Assembly (NCBI GenBank): GCA_002049455.2
Contig: KV918764.1
Coordinates: forward strand, 124,001-188,000
DNA from: Porphyra umbilicalis
Lineage: Eukaryota > Rhodophyta > Bangiophyceae > Bangiales > Bangiaceae
Direction: 5' to 3'
Length of the DNA: 64,000 nt
Shown one piece after another: positions 31,738 through 41,727 of this stretch. The notes under the pieces were generated by a model. It searched no databases and had not been told where the DNA came from. It was given only the letters and a program-made list of their open reading frames with translations. Numbering within the stretch: position 1 is the stretch's first letter; the number at the start of each line of letters is the position of its first letter. The translations under genes were made by a program, and so were the position numbers.

Positions 31738-32504
31738 TGTAGTGGTTTCTGCCCACAAAGCCGACGGGGCACGGCCCGTCAGAAAACCCAGCACAGGATG
31801 CGGAGCGACACAAAGGAGAAAGAACACAAACGCCTGGATCACAGGGCGCGGAGCGCACCAGAACGCCGGAACTAACGCAAACGCAACGCTGATTTATTCG
31901 AGTACGCACGATGACCCCAAAGCATACACTCATATACCCTCAGAAACAAGACGCAGGACGTGCACAATCCCGACCCAGGAAAAGACGGTCGTAGGGGGGC
32001 CGGGGCCCGACGGGCCACGGTCCCTGATGAGGGGTCCTGGTGGCCCCTGCCACGGATCAAGGGACCCCCTTCCACTGGAAGAGAGATATGGTCCCAGGAT
32101 TTAAGCCAGCTTGGACTGAAATTGCCCAATACATCACTAGGGACTTATCCCCAGATTTTCAACTCTCCGATCGAAGTCCTCGTGGGATATCGATAGTGGC
32201 CGAGATCTAATCTCGGTCCCGGGCTTCTCCCCAGCCAGAGGAGCTTCCACAAGCTTCCAGGCCCCTCTAGGGGGCCCGGATCGAGGGGTCGCGTGGCCCC
32301 TCGTTCGCGTCAGGCCCTGTCCCCCGCTGCCTTCGGGCAAGGGGGATGTCAGACCCGGGGGTGGCCCTGAGAGCCACCTGGCAGGCGCCCCGAAGGGGCG
32401 CCGCACACCGCTCCCTCTAGGGGCATTGCGTGGGTGCTCGCGACCCCTCCCCCGGCTCATACCGGGGGGATCGCGTCATCAGGGGAGAGGGGGTTTCCCC
32501 CACA
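31738..32504 (-). repeat. 5' LTR of the chromovirus
   Basis: 767 bp, differing from the 3' LTR by about seven substitutions and one deleted C. AATAAA is at 31893-31898 on the minus strand. Confidence 0.95.
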
Positions 32505-32509
32505 CTGTT

Positions 32510-32840
32510 GTCGGCGCGCGGTCCGTCACAGTGATATGGTCTGCTACGCCTCAAGTCCTGTGCAATAGCATTCCGTCTTGACGGGGCCCCCACGGAGCCA
32601 TTGAGTGGGGGGTGTATGATAACCACCCCCCCTCCCAGAGGCACCATTGGCCAGTGTCAGAGTACATGCACGTCTTAGAACGCGAATAATCGCTGGCGTA
32701 CTAGTTTGGAAGAACACTGTAGGGAAACCAGGCAAGTAACCCCGCAAAAATGTGTACTGGGCCCATTTCACCTCAATCTGAAATTCAACGCGCTGTACTG
32801 GCCAGTACGCTCGAGTACAGTGGTACACTCTCCCGACGAT
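32510..32840. other. Intergenic, no gene seen
   Basis: Host side of the chromovirus insertion; no recognisable feature. Confidence 0.35.
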
Positions 32841-33130
32841 GTCGATCAGATTCGTATAAATTCAAGGACGTCCACCGCCTAGCTTCGGAGGTACTCCTTC
32901 GAAGCCCAACGTTGCGTTTCAAATATTTTGAACGCCCCACACCTCCCAAACTGTGTTGATTTGGGCTACCTGCGCAATAGCTCCAGCATGACAGCGTGAT
33001 GTCGATCAGAGCTACATAGTTGCAAGGACTTCACCATCTGGGTCCAGAGATACTCCTTCGAATCCAAATAAGGGGTTTCAATTGACTTGAACGCCCCACA
33101 CCGCCCAAAAGTGTGTTGACCTGAGACTCC
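32840..33130. repeat. 160-bp satellite, diverged units
   Basis: The marker GAACGCCCCACACC occurs at 32929 and 33089, 160 bp apart. Flanking words (TCTGGGTCCAGAGATACT, TTTCAATT) are shared with the array at 63240-63940. Confidence 0.75.
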
Positions 33131-33369
33131 TGCGACACCTCTTCGTCATTCTGCGTTTACATTGCTCAGGTCCATTCAGATTGGCGCGGCTCTACAGTCT
33201 TTCTCCAATGCTGTCCACCCTCTATGGCGATCGTACGACCACAAAGCAGCCCACATTTTTCGTGCAGAAGACGATGATCGGGAGCCACGATCGCCGTTGA
33301 TTGTACCGCAGTGGCCGGTCGACCGCGTTCGTTGCTATCCCCCCCTGGACAAGAACGGAAGCGACAAGA

Positions 33370-34690
33370 ATGGAGAAGACTGTACCATGAAGTTTGAGAG
33401 ACACGCACCCATAACCACTGTTCGACGCTACGACGCCCACGGACCCCCCCACCTCCCAAATACCCCACATCCACAATCCTTTGCTCTTCTTCCTTACCTG
33501 TGAAATATGCTTGTAGAGTTTGCTGCCTTCTGGCATCTTGCGCCAGAGTTAAGCTCGTTGCAGCACCCCTAACCTCAATCTTAGAAATTCCCACCCTAAC
33601 GCCCCTGACTTTCCCCAACCTACTGTCAGTGTCAACTCGAACATTCCCCAATAGGAAACGCTCTTTCCCCAACCCCTTTCCTGCCGCCCCAACAACCTTG
33701 AAACTCAAACTCGACATGCGTTTCAGACCTCCTGCACGCTCTTGTCCCGATTTCGTCGAGATCGGCAACGTTTCGCACTGTCGTCGTGCTCATACGAGTC
33801 AAAAGCACAATAAGAAATTCCGCCCACCCACAAAATCCGCGCTCTCATCAAGCTCGCCACACTACCTCTTTGGCATATGGGTCCGCAACAGACATGGAAC
33901 GCTCCCGCTCTAGTGCCCTTCCCCAGCCAACTTGGTGGAAAATATGCCAACCTTCACCACAAAATTCACCCCAGACCCCCTCCCAGATATGAACCGACAA
34001 CCTTGGACAACTCATCCTCTTTGCCCGTCTTTGTAGCCGAATTCTCTGCACGCTGGCGCACCATTACCATCCACTGCCAGAGATACGCCCACAAATCCAC
34101 CGTTCGACGCTACGACGCCCAGGGTCCCCGTAACCTCCACTGAACCACACGTCCGCCATACTGTGCCGGGCTTCCTCCCTTTTGCAATGGGCTCAGAGAG
34201 TCCAACCGCCTTCCAGCATCTTGCATCAGAGTTATGCTCGTCGGCGCACTCTTAACTTCAATCTTAGAATTCCCCAGCCACACCCCCCTCACTTTCCCCG
34301 ACCTACTTTCAGTGTCAACTCGAACATTCCCCAATTGGAAACGCCCTTTCGCCATCCCACCTCACCTCGCCCCAACACCCTCTCTGCGCAGACACGCAGC
34401 ATATCCAAGGCCATTTGTACCCGCCTTGTCCGGTTCTGAGCTGAAACGTGCGTTTAGCATTATCCTGGTACACCTTTGCCGTTTTGAAATATATCGCACG
34501 GGCTCATGTAGCTTTCGTTTTCCATGCTCTTTCCACGCTCGCGCACAAGTCAAAACGAAACCCAGCCGGACACATCCACATGTACCTTCATTCTGCACCA
34601 GGCATGCGGGGCTTCAACTAAATCCGACGTGGCGCTCCAAAGATACATCTCCGAATTCCAATATTGGGTTCCAACTCACTAGAACCCGCC
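33370..34690. repeat. Dispersed repeat, two adjacent copies
   Basis: Copies at about 33370-33700 and 34050-34690 share blocks such as GGCATCTTGCGCCAGAGTTA, CTCAATCTTAGAA and CAGTGTCAACTCGAACATTC. A third copy lies at 62490-63300 in the same order next to the same satellite, and 33880-34050 matches 62480-62650. The three-part arrangement (repeat, satellite, then the 34950-35050 flank) therefore occurs twice in the window. ORFs within are Pro/Ser-rich shadows. Confidence 0.75.
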
Positions 34691-34965
34691 ACACTGCCCA
34701 ACCGTTGCTGAATAGGTCCATTCGCTCTACACTAACAGCATGCTAGCTCAATTTCAGTCAAAACTGTATAGTTACAAGGACGTTCACAGTCTGGGTCCAG
34801 AGATACTGTTTAGCATCAAAATATTGGTTTTCAATTCAATTGAGCCCCCCACACCGCCCAAACTATGCTGACTTGGGCCACCAGCGCCATACCGGCAGCC
34901 GACCCGCTCGATGCCTATCAGAACTGTATAGTCTGAAGGACGTTCACCGTCCGGGTCCAGAGGTA
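34620..34965. repeat. 160-bp satellite, diverged units
   Basis: Units recognised at about 34681 and 34843 by the CCACACYGCCCAA core. They run into a flank (34950-35050) that is repeated after the array at the window's end (63911-64000). Confidence 0.7.
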
Positions 34966-35049
34966 CTTCTCCGAGTCAAAATCATGCAGGAAACACCTTT
35001 CCGTCATGCTTTTGGTGATCTGTCGCGACCCGACCCTGGCCGACGCAGG

Positions 35050-37637
35050 CACCCCTCGCTGGCCCCGGCAGCTCTTCAGGGTCTGAAAGAGCAGACAGAA
35101 CGAGCCCCCCCCCTCCGGGAGCGCGCACACCGCTTTTGCGGATGCGTGCAGTTTGACCACCCCCTGCAAATGACCCATCTGGGGCACCTTGGGGACTTGG
35201 TTGGAGCACCATTCCACCATGTCAGAATCGTGACGGAAATGCCTTACCTGCATGATTTTGTTTCTTGCTTGGCGAACGTTCTTTCCATGATTTCCTGTCA
35301 TGGCAGACCGTTCGTTCCCCAGGAAGGGGTCAGAAACATGCAGGAAACACTCTTTCATCACGATTCTCGTTTCAGTTCGAGACTCTTTCGGGCTGTCCCA
35401 AGCCCCGTTTGGGTGCGTGTCGTAACAGTCAGCGCGGGGCTACTTGAAGAGACGTGAAAGATCTCCAGACGGGGCCGCTGATGGTGTTTTTGCGGAAGGG
35501 TGCACTTTTACCGCCCTTTGCGAGGCCACCACTTGCGGCTCCTCATAGGTCTTTGGCCCCCACCGGCCCGTTAAGTCAGTCTCGCCGGGAGAACACCATT
35601 CCAGGGCCATCCTGCTCCTGTACGGAAGCACGCTTCCGCAGCAATGTACGCCGCGAGAGACGTTCTCCGTCGCAATCGTCAGACGCGCCGGAACCCTATT
35701 CCTGTTGCGCTAAGCGATTTCGGCGTGTCTGTGACCCATTCAAGCCAACAGATTCTGCCAGAGGACTCTGAACCCATCCCTTCCTCGAAAGTGTCGATTC
35801 CACTCCACGTTGGGGAAAGGTGCACGAGCAACGAGCCCAAAAGAGTTTAGATGAGCAGACTACCCCTCACAAAGCACGCCAGTAGAACCCTTTCGTGATG
35901 TTCCGGCGATGGCTGGAATGGATCAGACATGCAGGCCTTTGCCTCAACTCTTTTCCTTCTGCAGAGATGTATCGTTGCTTGCCGAACGCTCTGACGCTCA
36001 TGCGTTGTAGTGGAACCAATTTACTCCGTTGCAAAAGGTGATTAAGACTCTAGGGAGACATACAAGTGCCTACGACCAATGGGAATCATAGTCAAGGGCA
36101 TGGAGTGTCTATACCTGGTCAATCTCCAATGTAGCCAAGCTCAATGCGAAAAAAAATCCAGTCGTCAGTGCCCCCCTGCAAATGGGGATCGTATGAACGG
36201 CGTTTGCTAGAGTTTTGCACTGAGTAGACGGGGTCCCGCGTGATCTTTTTATAAACTTTGCCCGCTCCGAATCGGGAGCTCCCGCTTCGAGTTTGGTGTG
36301 ACAATGTCGCATTGTGCTGCGTTGACGTGACGGCCTGTTCCGTCCACTTCGTATAGCAATAAAGGGATTTTTTAGTGGGTACATGATCCAAAGTCTCTTA
36401 GAACAACGCTTGAGCTATTGCTGACCTCCAAAAAATGTCGGTTGCAGAGTGGTTGCAACCATTCAACAGCGGACGTGGGCCAATGGAAAGGCTAGGAATC
36501 ATGTGAATTCCTTACCCAGTCTCCTCATGCAGCTCCGCGCACTGGAATCGCACATCAGGAACTCAAGAAATCTGAAGAAATTTGTTGATCTCATGAGAAA
36601 TCACGGGTCTGGACCAGAACCCTCTCCATGCCGTCTTCAGGCCCAAGCAAGCGGCCCAAAAATCTCAGAAAACCTCCTTGTGGGTTGCAATGGCTCTGCG
36701 TGACTCCTGCAAGACACGTTGATTGGCTTGAAAGATTACTGGCGGCAACTCTCAGCCAATAGTACGATCGTGGCTTGTCGAACTGCCAATCCGACTTGAT
36801 TTTTATGCTCTGTCGTCGGCTCTGCCTCCGTTCTCTCTGCAACCGCCAATTTTTGGAGGTGAGCAATAGCAGCTCTACCTACCATCCTGTCCGTCACATG
36901 ACTCGTGGATGCGAATGCGGCCTCGTTCTCGCGAACGTGTGGCACATCGGCTCACATCGCAGTCAACCTTGTCCCACGAATTTGATAGCATCTCTATACT
37001 CTTCATGCTTTACTGCCATCGATGCATCGCTTTGGCGCTGGTTGGTATGGATATGACCCTTTAGAGAGCCTTCCTGGGTTGTGCGACTGTTCATTGGCCA
37101 GGGAATATAATCAATACACAAGTGTGAGAATATGAAGGGCGAGTGATTAGCCGGAAGCGTCGTGATCTTGATGAGGAAACAATTGGAGTCCGTCGGGGTT
37201 CGAGACAGTCATGGATCCGGACGAAAAGCTCACGATGCTCTGCGTGTGTTGGAGATAGGGCCTATGATTTGGCACCGAACAACCTGTACAGCTACTGTGC
37301 GCTGGAAATCTGGCCCTTGCAAGGATTGTTCTTGACGTGGAGGAGCCTCTCAATTACACCTCGTCAAGGGCTGTCGCAACCTGTCTATGAGGACTCCCTT
37401 TTCGGACTGCGGTAGCGTCCGCACATGGCGTGTGGTCGCTATCGCTGGTGCTTTGCAATTGTCTCAGAACGAAACACCTGTCGGGGTATTACCGCAAGGG
37501 TCCCGTCATTGCTTTGAACCTTTACCGCGACTGGGTACGTCCCTCTACGCGCCAAGTACGACGACGCAGGAGTGGTATCGGCTAGCCCGTCCGGGGTGCG
37601 TTACCTACAAGTGGGGAACATAACTCAAAAATGGAGT
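35050..37637. other. Intergenic, no gene seen
   Basis: No recognisable coding sequence in 2.6 kb of moderate GC content. The last few hundred bases directly precede the start of the 18S rRNA fragment and may be remnant rDNA spacer; nothing in them could be identified. Confidence 0.35.
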
Positions 37638-37690
37638 TACCTGGCTGATCCTGCCAGTAGTCATTCGCTTGTCCCAAAGACCAAGCCATA
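37638..37690 (+). rRNA. 18S rRNA 5' end, piece 1 of a broken copy
   Basis: TACCTGGCTGATCCTGCCAG followed by TAGTCATTCGCTTGTC and AAGACCAAGCCAT matches the universally conserved start of eukaryotic 18S rRNA with several substitutions. It is cut at 37691 by a hAT-type MITE and resumes at 38247. The substitutions in invariant positions and the two insertions show it is not a working rRNA gene. Confidence 0.9.
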
Positions 37691-38246
37691 CAGGGTTGGC
37701 ACCAATAAAATGCCTGCCTTAAATTAAATCATTTTAATACATATTTCATCTATAGATTAATCAGTTGCCGTTCTGCCGTTTTTTACGTGGTTTTTGAATT
37801 AATGCTAGAAGGCTGTCGCCTCGGGTCTCAGCCGCTGCCTGTGGTGCGACACTCGTCTTGGTGGCTGACGGTGCGGAGTCGAGGTGGTCACAACGGTGGA
37901 GAGCGGCAGCGGGGCGGCCTCGGCTACAGTGGCGGCTCCTCACTCACCCTCACGTTGCACTGGACGGACAACGGCGACCACATCGGCCTCCCCGCTCTTC
38001 TCTCTTCCACCTCAGGATGACCGACGGGCCACTCAGTGTGAAGTGTAAAAAGTCCACCACCGACCGAGGCAAGCCAGCACCGTAGGACCAGCGACGCGGT
38101 GGCGACTTGGATGGTCACACACAGCCCGCAGTCGAAGTCACAGGCAGCAATAAAACCACTGATTTATTGAAGAATCGAGATTTAATAGATTAATCTATAG
38201 ATTAATCGATCCGAGTTGTAAAAAATCGCGATTTTTTCCATCCCTG
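37691..38246. mobile_element. Non-autonomous hAT MITE inside 18S fragment
   Basis: A 556-bp element with ends CAGGGTTGGCACCAATAAAA and TTTTTTCCATCCCTG. Both subterminal regions match the complete hAT at 50184-54951 in reverse orientation, including ATAGATTAATCAGTTGCCGT at one end and GGCAGCAATAAAACCA at the other. It is therefore an internally deleted relative. About 100 bp beyond the AT-rich end also matches the hAT's GC-rich part. No 8-bp target duplication is visible: the flanks read AAGCCATA and GTCTAAGT, and a few 18S bases are missing between them. Confidence 0.85.
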
Positions 38247-38325
38247 GTCTAAGTATAAACACTTTTATACACGTGAAACTGCGAATGGCTCATCAAACGA
38301 GTTAAAGCTTCTTTGAACGTGCCTA
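38247..38325 (+). rRNA. 18S rRNA 5' region, piece 2
   Basis: Continues the gene: GTCTAAGTATAAACACTTTT, then GTGAAACTGCGAATGGCTCA and a diverged TTTGAACGTGCCTA. It is interrupted at its TA by the MITE at 38326. Confidence 0.85.
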
Positions 38326-38953
38326 TGGTGCATGTCCCAAAAATGAGACATGCGCGTTTTCTGAAGGACTGACACATCACTGCACGGGGGCAGGCGGCGT
38401 GGGGTACGAGAAAATTCTCGACTGGCCTCCATGGAAAGAGCCTGTCCCGACGCGTTCTTGGCTGACAACTCCTTAATACCCCCCTGTGGGCCCTGTTCTG
38501 TGGACCTCTCAGATAGCCCCGATCTTGGAGCCAGTCTTTTTCAGGTTCTTGGGGTTACAGGTTTGCAACGCCAAAGCTCATGTGCTAACTGGAGCTTCTA
38601 TGAGGGGTGTCCCAAATCGTGTTTTCTTCACAGGGGGCTACATGGGGGTGTTTTTCACGTTTTTATTGGTAAGGTCGTGCCCTTTTCTTCGTGCACAAAT
38701 TGTCAGCACATGCCTGCTCTAGTATCCGTGCATTTAATTGGGGCGCGTGATCGTCACCTGTCGAAGCTGCAATGAATGACACTTTCCCCCATGACACGTC
38801 AGGAGGTGCCGCCTGTGCTAACACTGTCAGGGGCCGTTCTGGAAGCACAGTGGGAACGAGTGGGTCACATTACATTATCGGACCGTTGCAGAAGGCCAGT
38901 GGGCCGAGAAAAAAAGAAAAAACCGCGATGTCTCATTTTTGGGACACGCACCA
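38326..38953. mobile_element. TA-MITE copy A (628 bp), inside the 18S fragment
   Basis: Terminal inverted repeats of about 26 bp start TGGTGCATGTCCCAAAAATG. TA on both sides (38324-38325, 38954-38955) is the expected mariner-type duplication, and the 18S reading resumes directly after it. It has the same family and length as the copy at 40240-40870, in opposite orientation. No coding capacity was seen. Confidence 0.9.
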
Positions 38954-38990
38954 TACTACTTGGATAACCGAAATAGTTCTAGAGTTGACA
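38954..38990 (+). rRNA. 18S rRNA 5' region, piece 3
   Basis: TACTACTTGGATAACCG followed by TTCTAGAG matches the 18S helix that follows piece 2 in eukaryotes. Similarity fades after about 38990. Confidence 0.75.
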
Positions 38991-39160
38991 CAGAGCTGGA
39001 AATCGGGATCTCTACAGCCAGTTCTCGTATTTGGCCTGGATACAGTGAGATGTCTGTCACCGATCCTTCAAGATCTGAGAAAACCTATTACGCGCGGAGA
39101 TCGTCGCACCACATGCTAGAAGCATCATGGCTAAACACTTCTGGGAAGCTGACTCATGTA

Positions 39161-40071
39161 TGGTGAGTGTCCCAAAAGTGAGACATGGCGGTTTTTTCTT
39201 TTTTTCTCGGCCCACTGGCCTTCCGCAATGGTCCGATAATGTAATGTGACCCACTCGGTCCCACTGTGCTTCCAGAACAGCCCCTAACAGTGTTAGCAGA
39301 GGCGGCACATCTTGACATTTCATGGGGGAAAGTGTCATTCATTGCAACTTCGACAGGTGACGCGGCCCAATCAAATGCACAGATACTAGAGCAGGCATGT
39401 GTGGCGACTTACGATAATATCCTCATTGTTTGCGCCAGCTTCATTTTTGACTTAGACACACCGTTCGACTTAGTTCATCGAGATCTGTTCTATGAGGCTA
39501 TCTCCACGTCAATATGACCGAATACCAAGAACTGATCGTGACACGCATTCTGGCATATTTCTCCTCGACTTTGAGAATCGGGCTTGACGGCCCCGTACGG
39601 GGGGGTTTCTAAGAGACTTTAGAATTGAAGAAAACTTCAAACGGCCATATCTCGGTTTGACCGATCTCAAGTGCAATGAGGATCTTATCGTAAGGCGCCA
39701 CATGTGCTGACAAATTGTGCACGAAGAAAAGGGCACCACCTTACCAATAAAAACGTGAAAAAGACCCCCATGTAGCCCCCTGTGAGGAAAACACGATGTG
39801 GGACACCCCTTATCGAAGCTCCAGTTAGCACATGAGCTTTGGCGTTGCAAACCTTTAACCCCAAGAACCCGAAAAAGACTGGCTCCAAGAGGTCCACAGA
39901 ACAGGGCCCACAGGCGGGTATTAAGGAGTTGCCAGCCAAGCACGCGTCGAAAGAGGCTCTTTCCATGGAGGCCAGTCGAGAATTTTCTCGTACCCCACGC
40001 CGCCTGACCCCGTGCAGTGATGTGTCAGTCCTTCAGAAAACGCGCATGTCTCATTTTTGGGACACGCACCA
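39161..40071. mobile_element. TA-MITE copy B (911 bp with a nested insertion)
   Basis: Same family as copies A and C, in the orientation of C: TGGTGAGTGTCCCAAAAGTG at one end, CACTTTTTGG-type complement at the other, TA on both flanks. It is 280 bp longer than its relatives because another MITE lies at 39402-39700. Confidence 0.9.
39402..39700. mobile_element. Nested 299-bp MITE inside TA-MITE copy B
   Basis: Terminal inverted repeats of about 28 bp start TGGCGACTTACGATAA on the left and TGGCGCCTTACGATAA on the right arm, with two mismatches. The 6-bp duplication CATGTG (39396-39401, 39701-39706) appears once in the empty sites of copies A and C. It belongs to a different family from the host MITE. 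Confidence 0.85.
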
Positions 40072-40239
40072 TAGACCCCCCTGAAAACGTGTTCACCGCG
40101 ACGCCTTGCTGATGCCCTTTTGAGTTGGGGCGTTAGGGACGTGCGACGCCCAAATGACGCCCTGGTGACGCCCTTAACGACGCCCTTAACGACGCCCCGG
40201 GCGTTCTGAGCAACCCTAGTGAATGGGATCATTCTCTTA

Positions 40240-40870
40240 TGGTGCGTGTCCCAAAAATGAGACATCGCGGTTTTTTCTTTTTTTCTCGGCCCACTGGCCT
40301 TCTGCAACGGTCCGATAATGTAATGTGACCCACTCGGTCCCACTGTGCTTCCAGAACGGCCCCTGACAGTGATGGCAGAGGCGGCACCTCCTGACGTGTC
40401 ATGGGGGAAAGTGTCATTCATTGCAGCTTCGACAGGTGACGATCACGCGCCCCAATCAAATGCACGGATACAGTACTAGAGCAGGCATGTGTTGACAGTT
40501 CGTGCACGAAGAAAAGGGCACGACCTTACCAATAAAAACGTGAAAAAGACCCCCATGTAGCCCCCTGTGAAGAAAACACGATTTGGGACACCCCTCATAG
40601 AAGCTCCAGTTAGCACATGAGCTTTGGCGTTGCAAACCTGTAACCCCAAGAACCTGAAAAAGACTGGCTCCAAGATCGGGGCTATCTGAGAGGTCCACAG
40701 AACAGGGCCCACAGGCGGGTATTAAGGAGTTGTCAGCCAAGAACGCGTCGGGACAGGCTCTTTCCATGGAGGCCAGTCGAGAATTTTCTCGTACCCCACC
40801 ACCTGCCCCCGTGCAGTGATGTGTCAGTCCTTCAGAAAACGCGCATGTCTCATTTTTGGGACACGCACCA
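40240..40870. mobile_element. TA-MITE copy C (631 bp)
   Basis: Ends TGGTGCGTGTCCCAAAAATG and its complement, with TA flanks at 40238-40239 and 40871-40872. Nearly collinear with copy A in reverse. Confidence 0.9.
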
Positions 40871-40872
40871 TA

Positions 40873-41590
40873 TCGGTCACATCAAATCCAAAGAGAAGAC
40901 CGATTTGGATCACCAGCGTCGATAGCGCGAAGCATCTTCGCCTTCGTCTCGGCCTCCAACAGCGGCCGTAGGTTCGGGTGCGAGGACGTCCGGCACCCCC
41001 TTCGCGGCCGCAGCCGGAAGGTTATGACAGAGCTGCCGATCTCTTCCTCTTTTCATCTGTATGTTTGGGTTCTGTTGTGTCCCCGCTGCTCAGTCTTTTT
41101 CTCTGTCATCGTATTCTTTCATTTTTGTCTTCTTTTCTGTTTGGCTAGCCGAGTGCGTTGTCACGTCTTCGCGTTTCCCTTTCCATACACTGTTTCATCC
41201 TCTCCCCTCCGTCTTTGTTTGACACGCCCTGATATACGGTCGAGCGGCGCCCAATGCACCGTGTCACCCAACGGGGGCACGCGTGAGGGGCGGCACGTTC
41301 TCAACCATCACGGGCCAGAGTGATTCGTGATCAGCGTCTGGACGCTATGCTGTGCGTTGAGGTTTACGCCGCGGCCCCGTTTCCGGGGGCGCTGGTAACC
41401 CAGGACTGCCTGGCTCGTAACTAGACGGACATTTTCACCGCCGTTGCCGCGCTCCGCGGCCATCTGCCGAATGGGCTCTTTTCTAACCCGTCGCCTGTTG
41501 CAATGCTCTGTGTCTTAGTGTGTCGCCCTCTGCTTTAAGCTTGTGCCTGTTATAGGAAATAAAGGTCTCGTCCACTGCACTGCCGCGTAC
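40873..41590. other. Intergenic, no gene seen
   Basis: A pyrimidine-rich stretch at 41040-41240 and an AATAAA near 41555 look like a transcript 3' end on the plus strand; no upstream coding region was recognised. Confidence 0.3.
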
Positions 41591-41727
41591 ACCTCAGCAG
41601 CTACGTCGACCCTCCACGTCCCGTACCACCCCCCGGGGCGCCTTGGCCCCTGCCCCCCCCCCCTGCCCCCCATCCGCGTCGACGGCGGCGGGCGGCGCCC
41701 CCCCCCCCTCAAGCGACGGCGTCATGA

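Larger units (their letters stand above)
22176..32504 (-). mobile_element. Complete Ty3-type chromovirus retrotransposon
   Basis: A full-length 10.3-kb LTR retrotransposon on the minus strand, flanked by the perfect 5-bp target duplication CTGTT (22171-22175, 32505-32509). Order along the element: 5' LTR (31738-32504), primer binding site, gag, protease, pol (RT, RNase H, integrase, chromodomain), an ORF on the opposite strand, polypurine tract, 3' LTR (22176-22943). Integrase after RT/RNase H and a C-terminal chromodomain define the chromovirus branch of Ty3/gypsy. The LTRs differ by about seven substitutions and one indel over 768 bp, so the insertion is young. Gag, protease and pol lie in three frames, each -1 to the one before. 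The only feature suggesting inactivity is the protease/pol junction, which lacks an obvious slip site. Confidence 0.97.
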
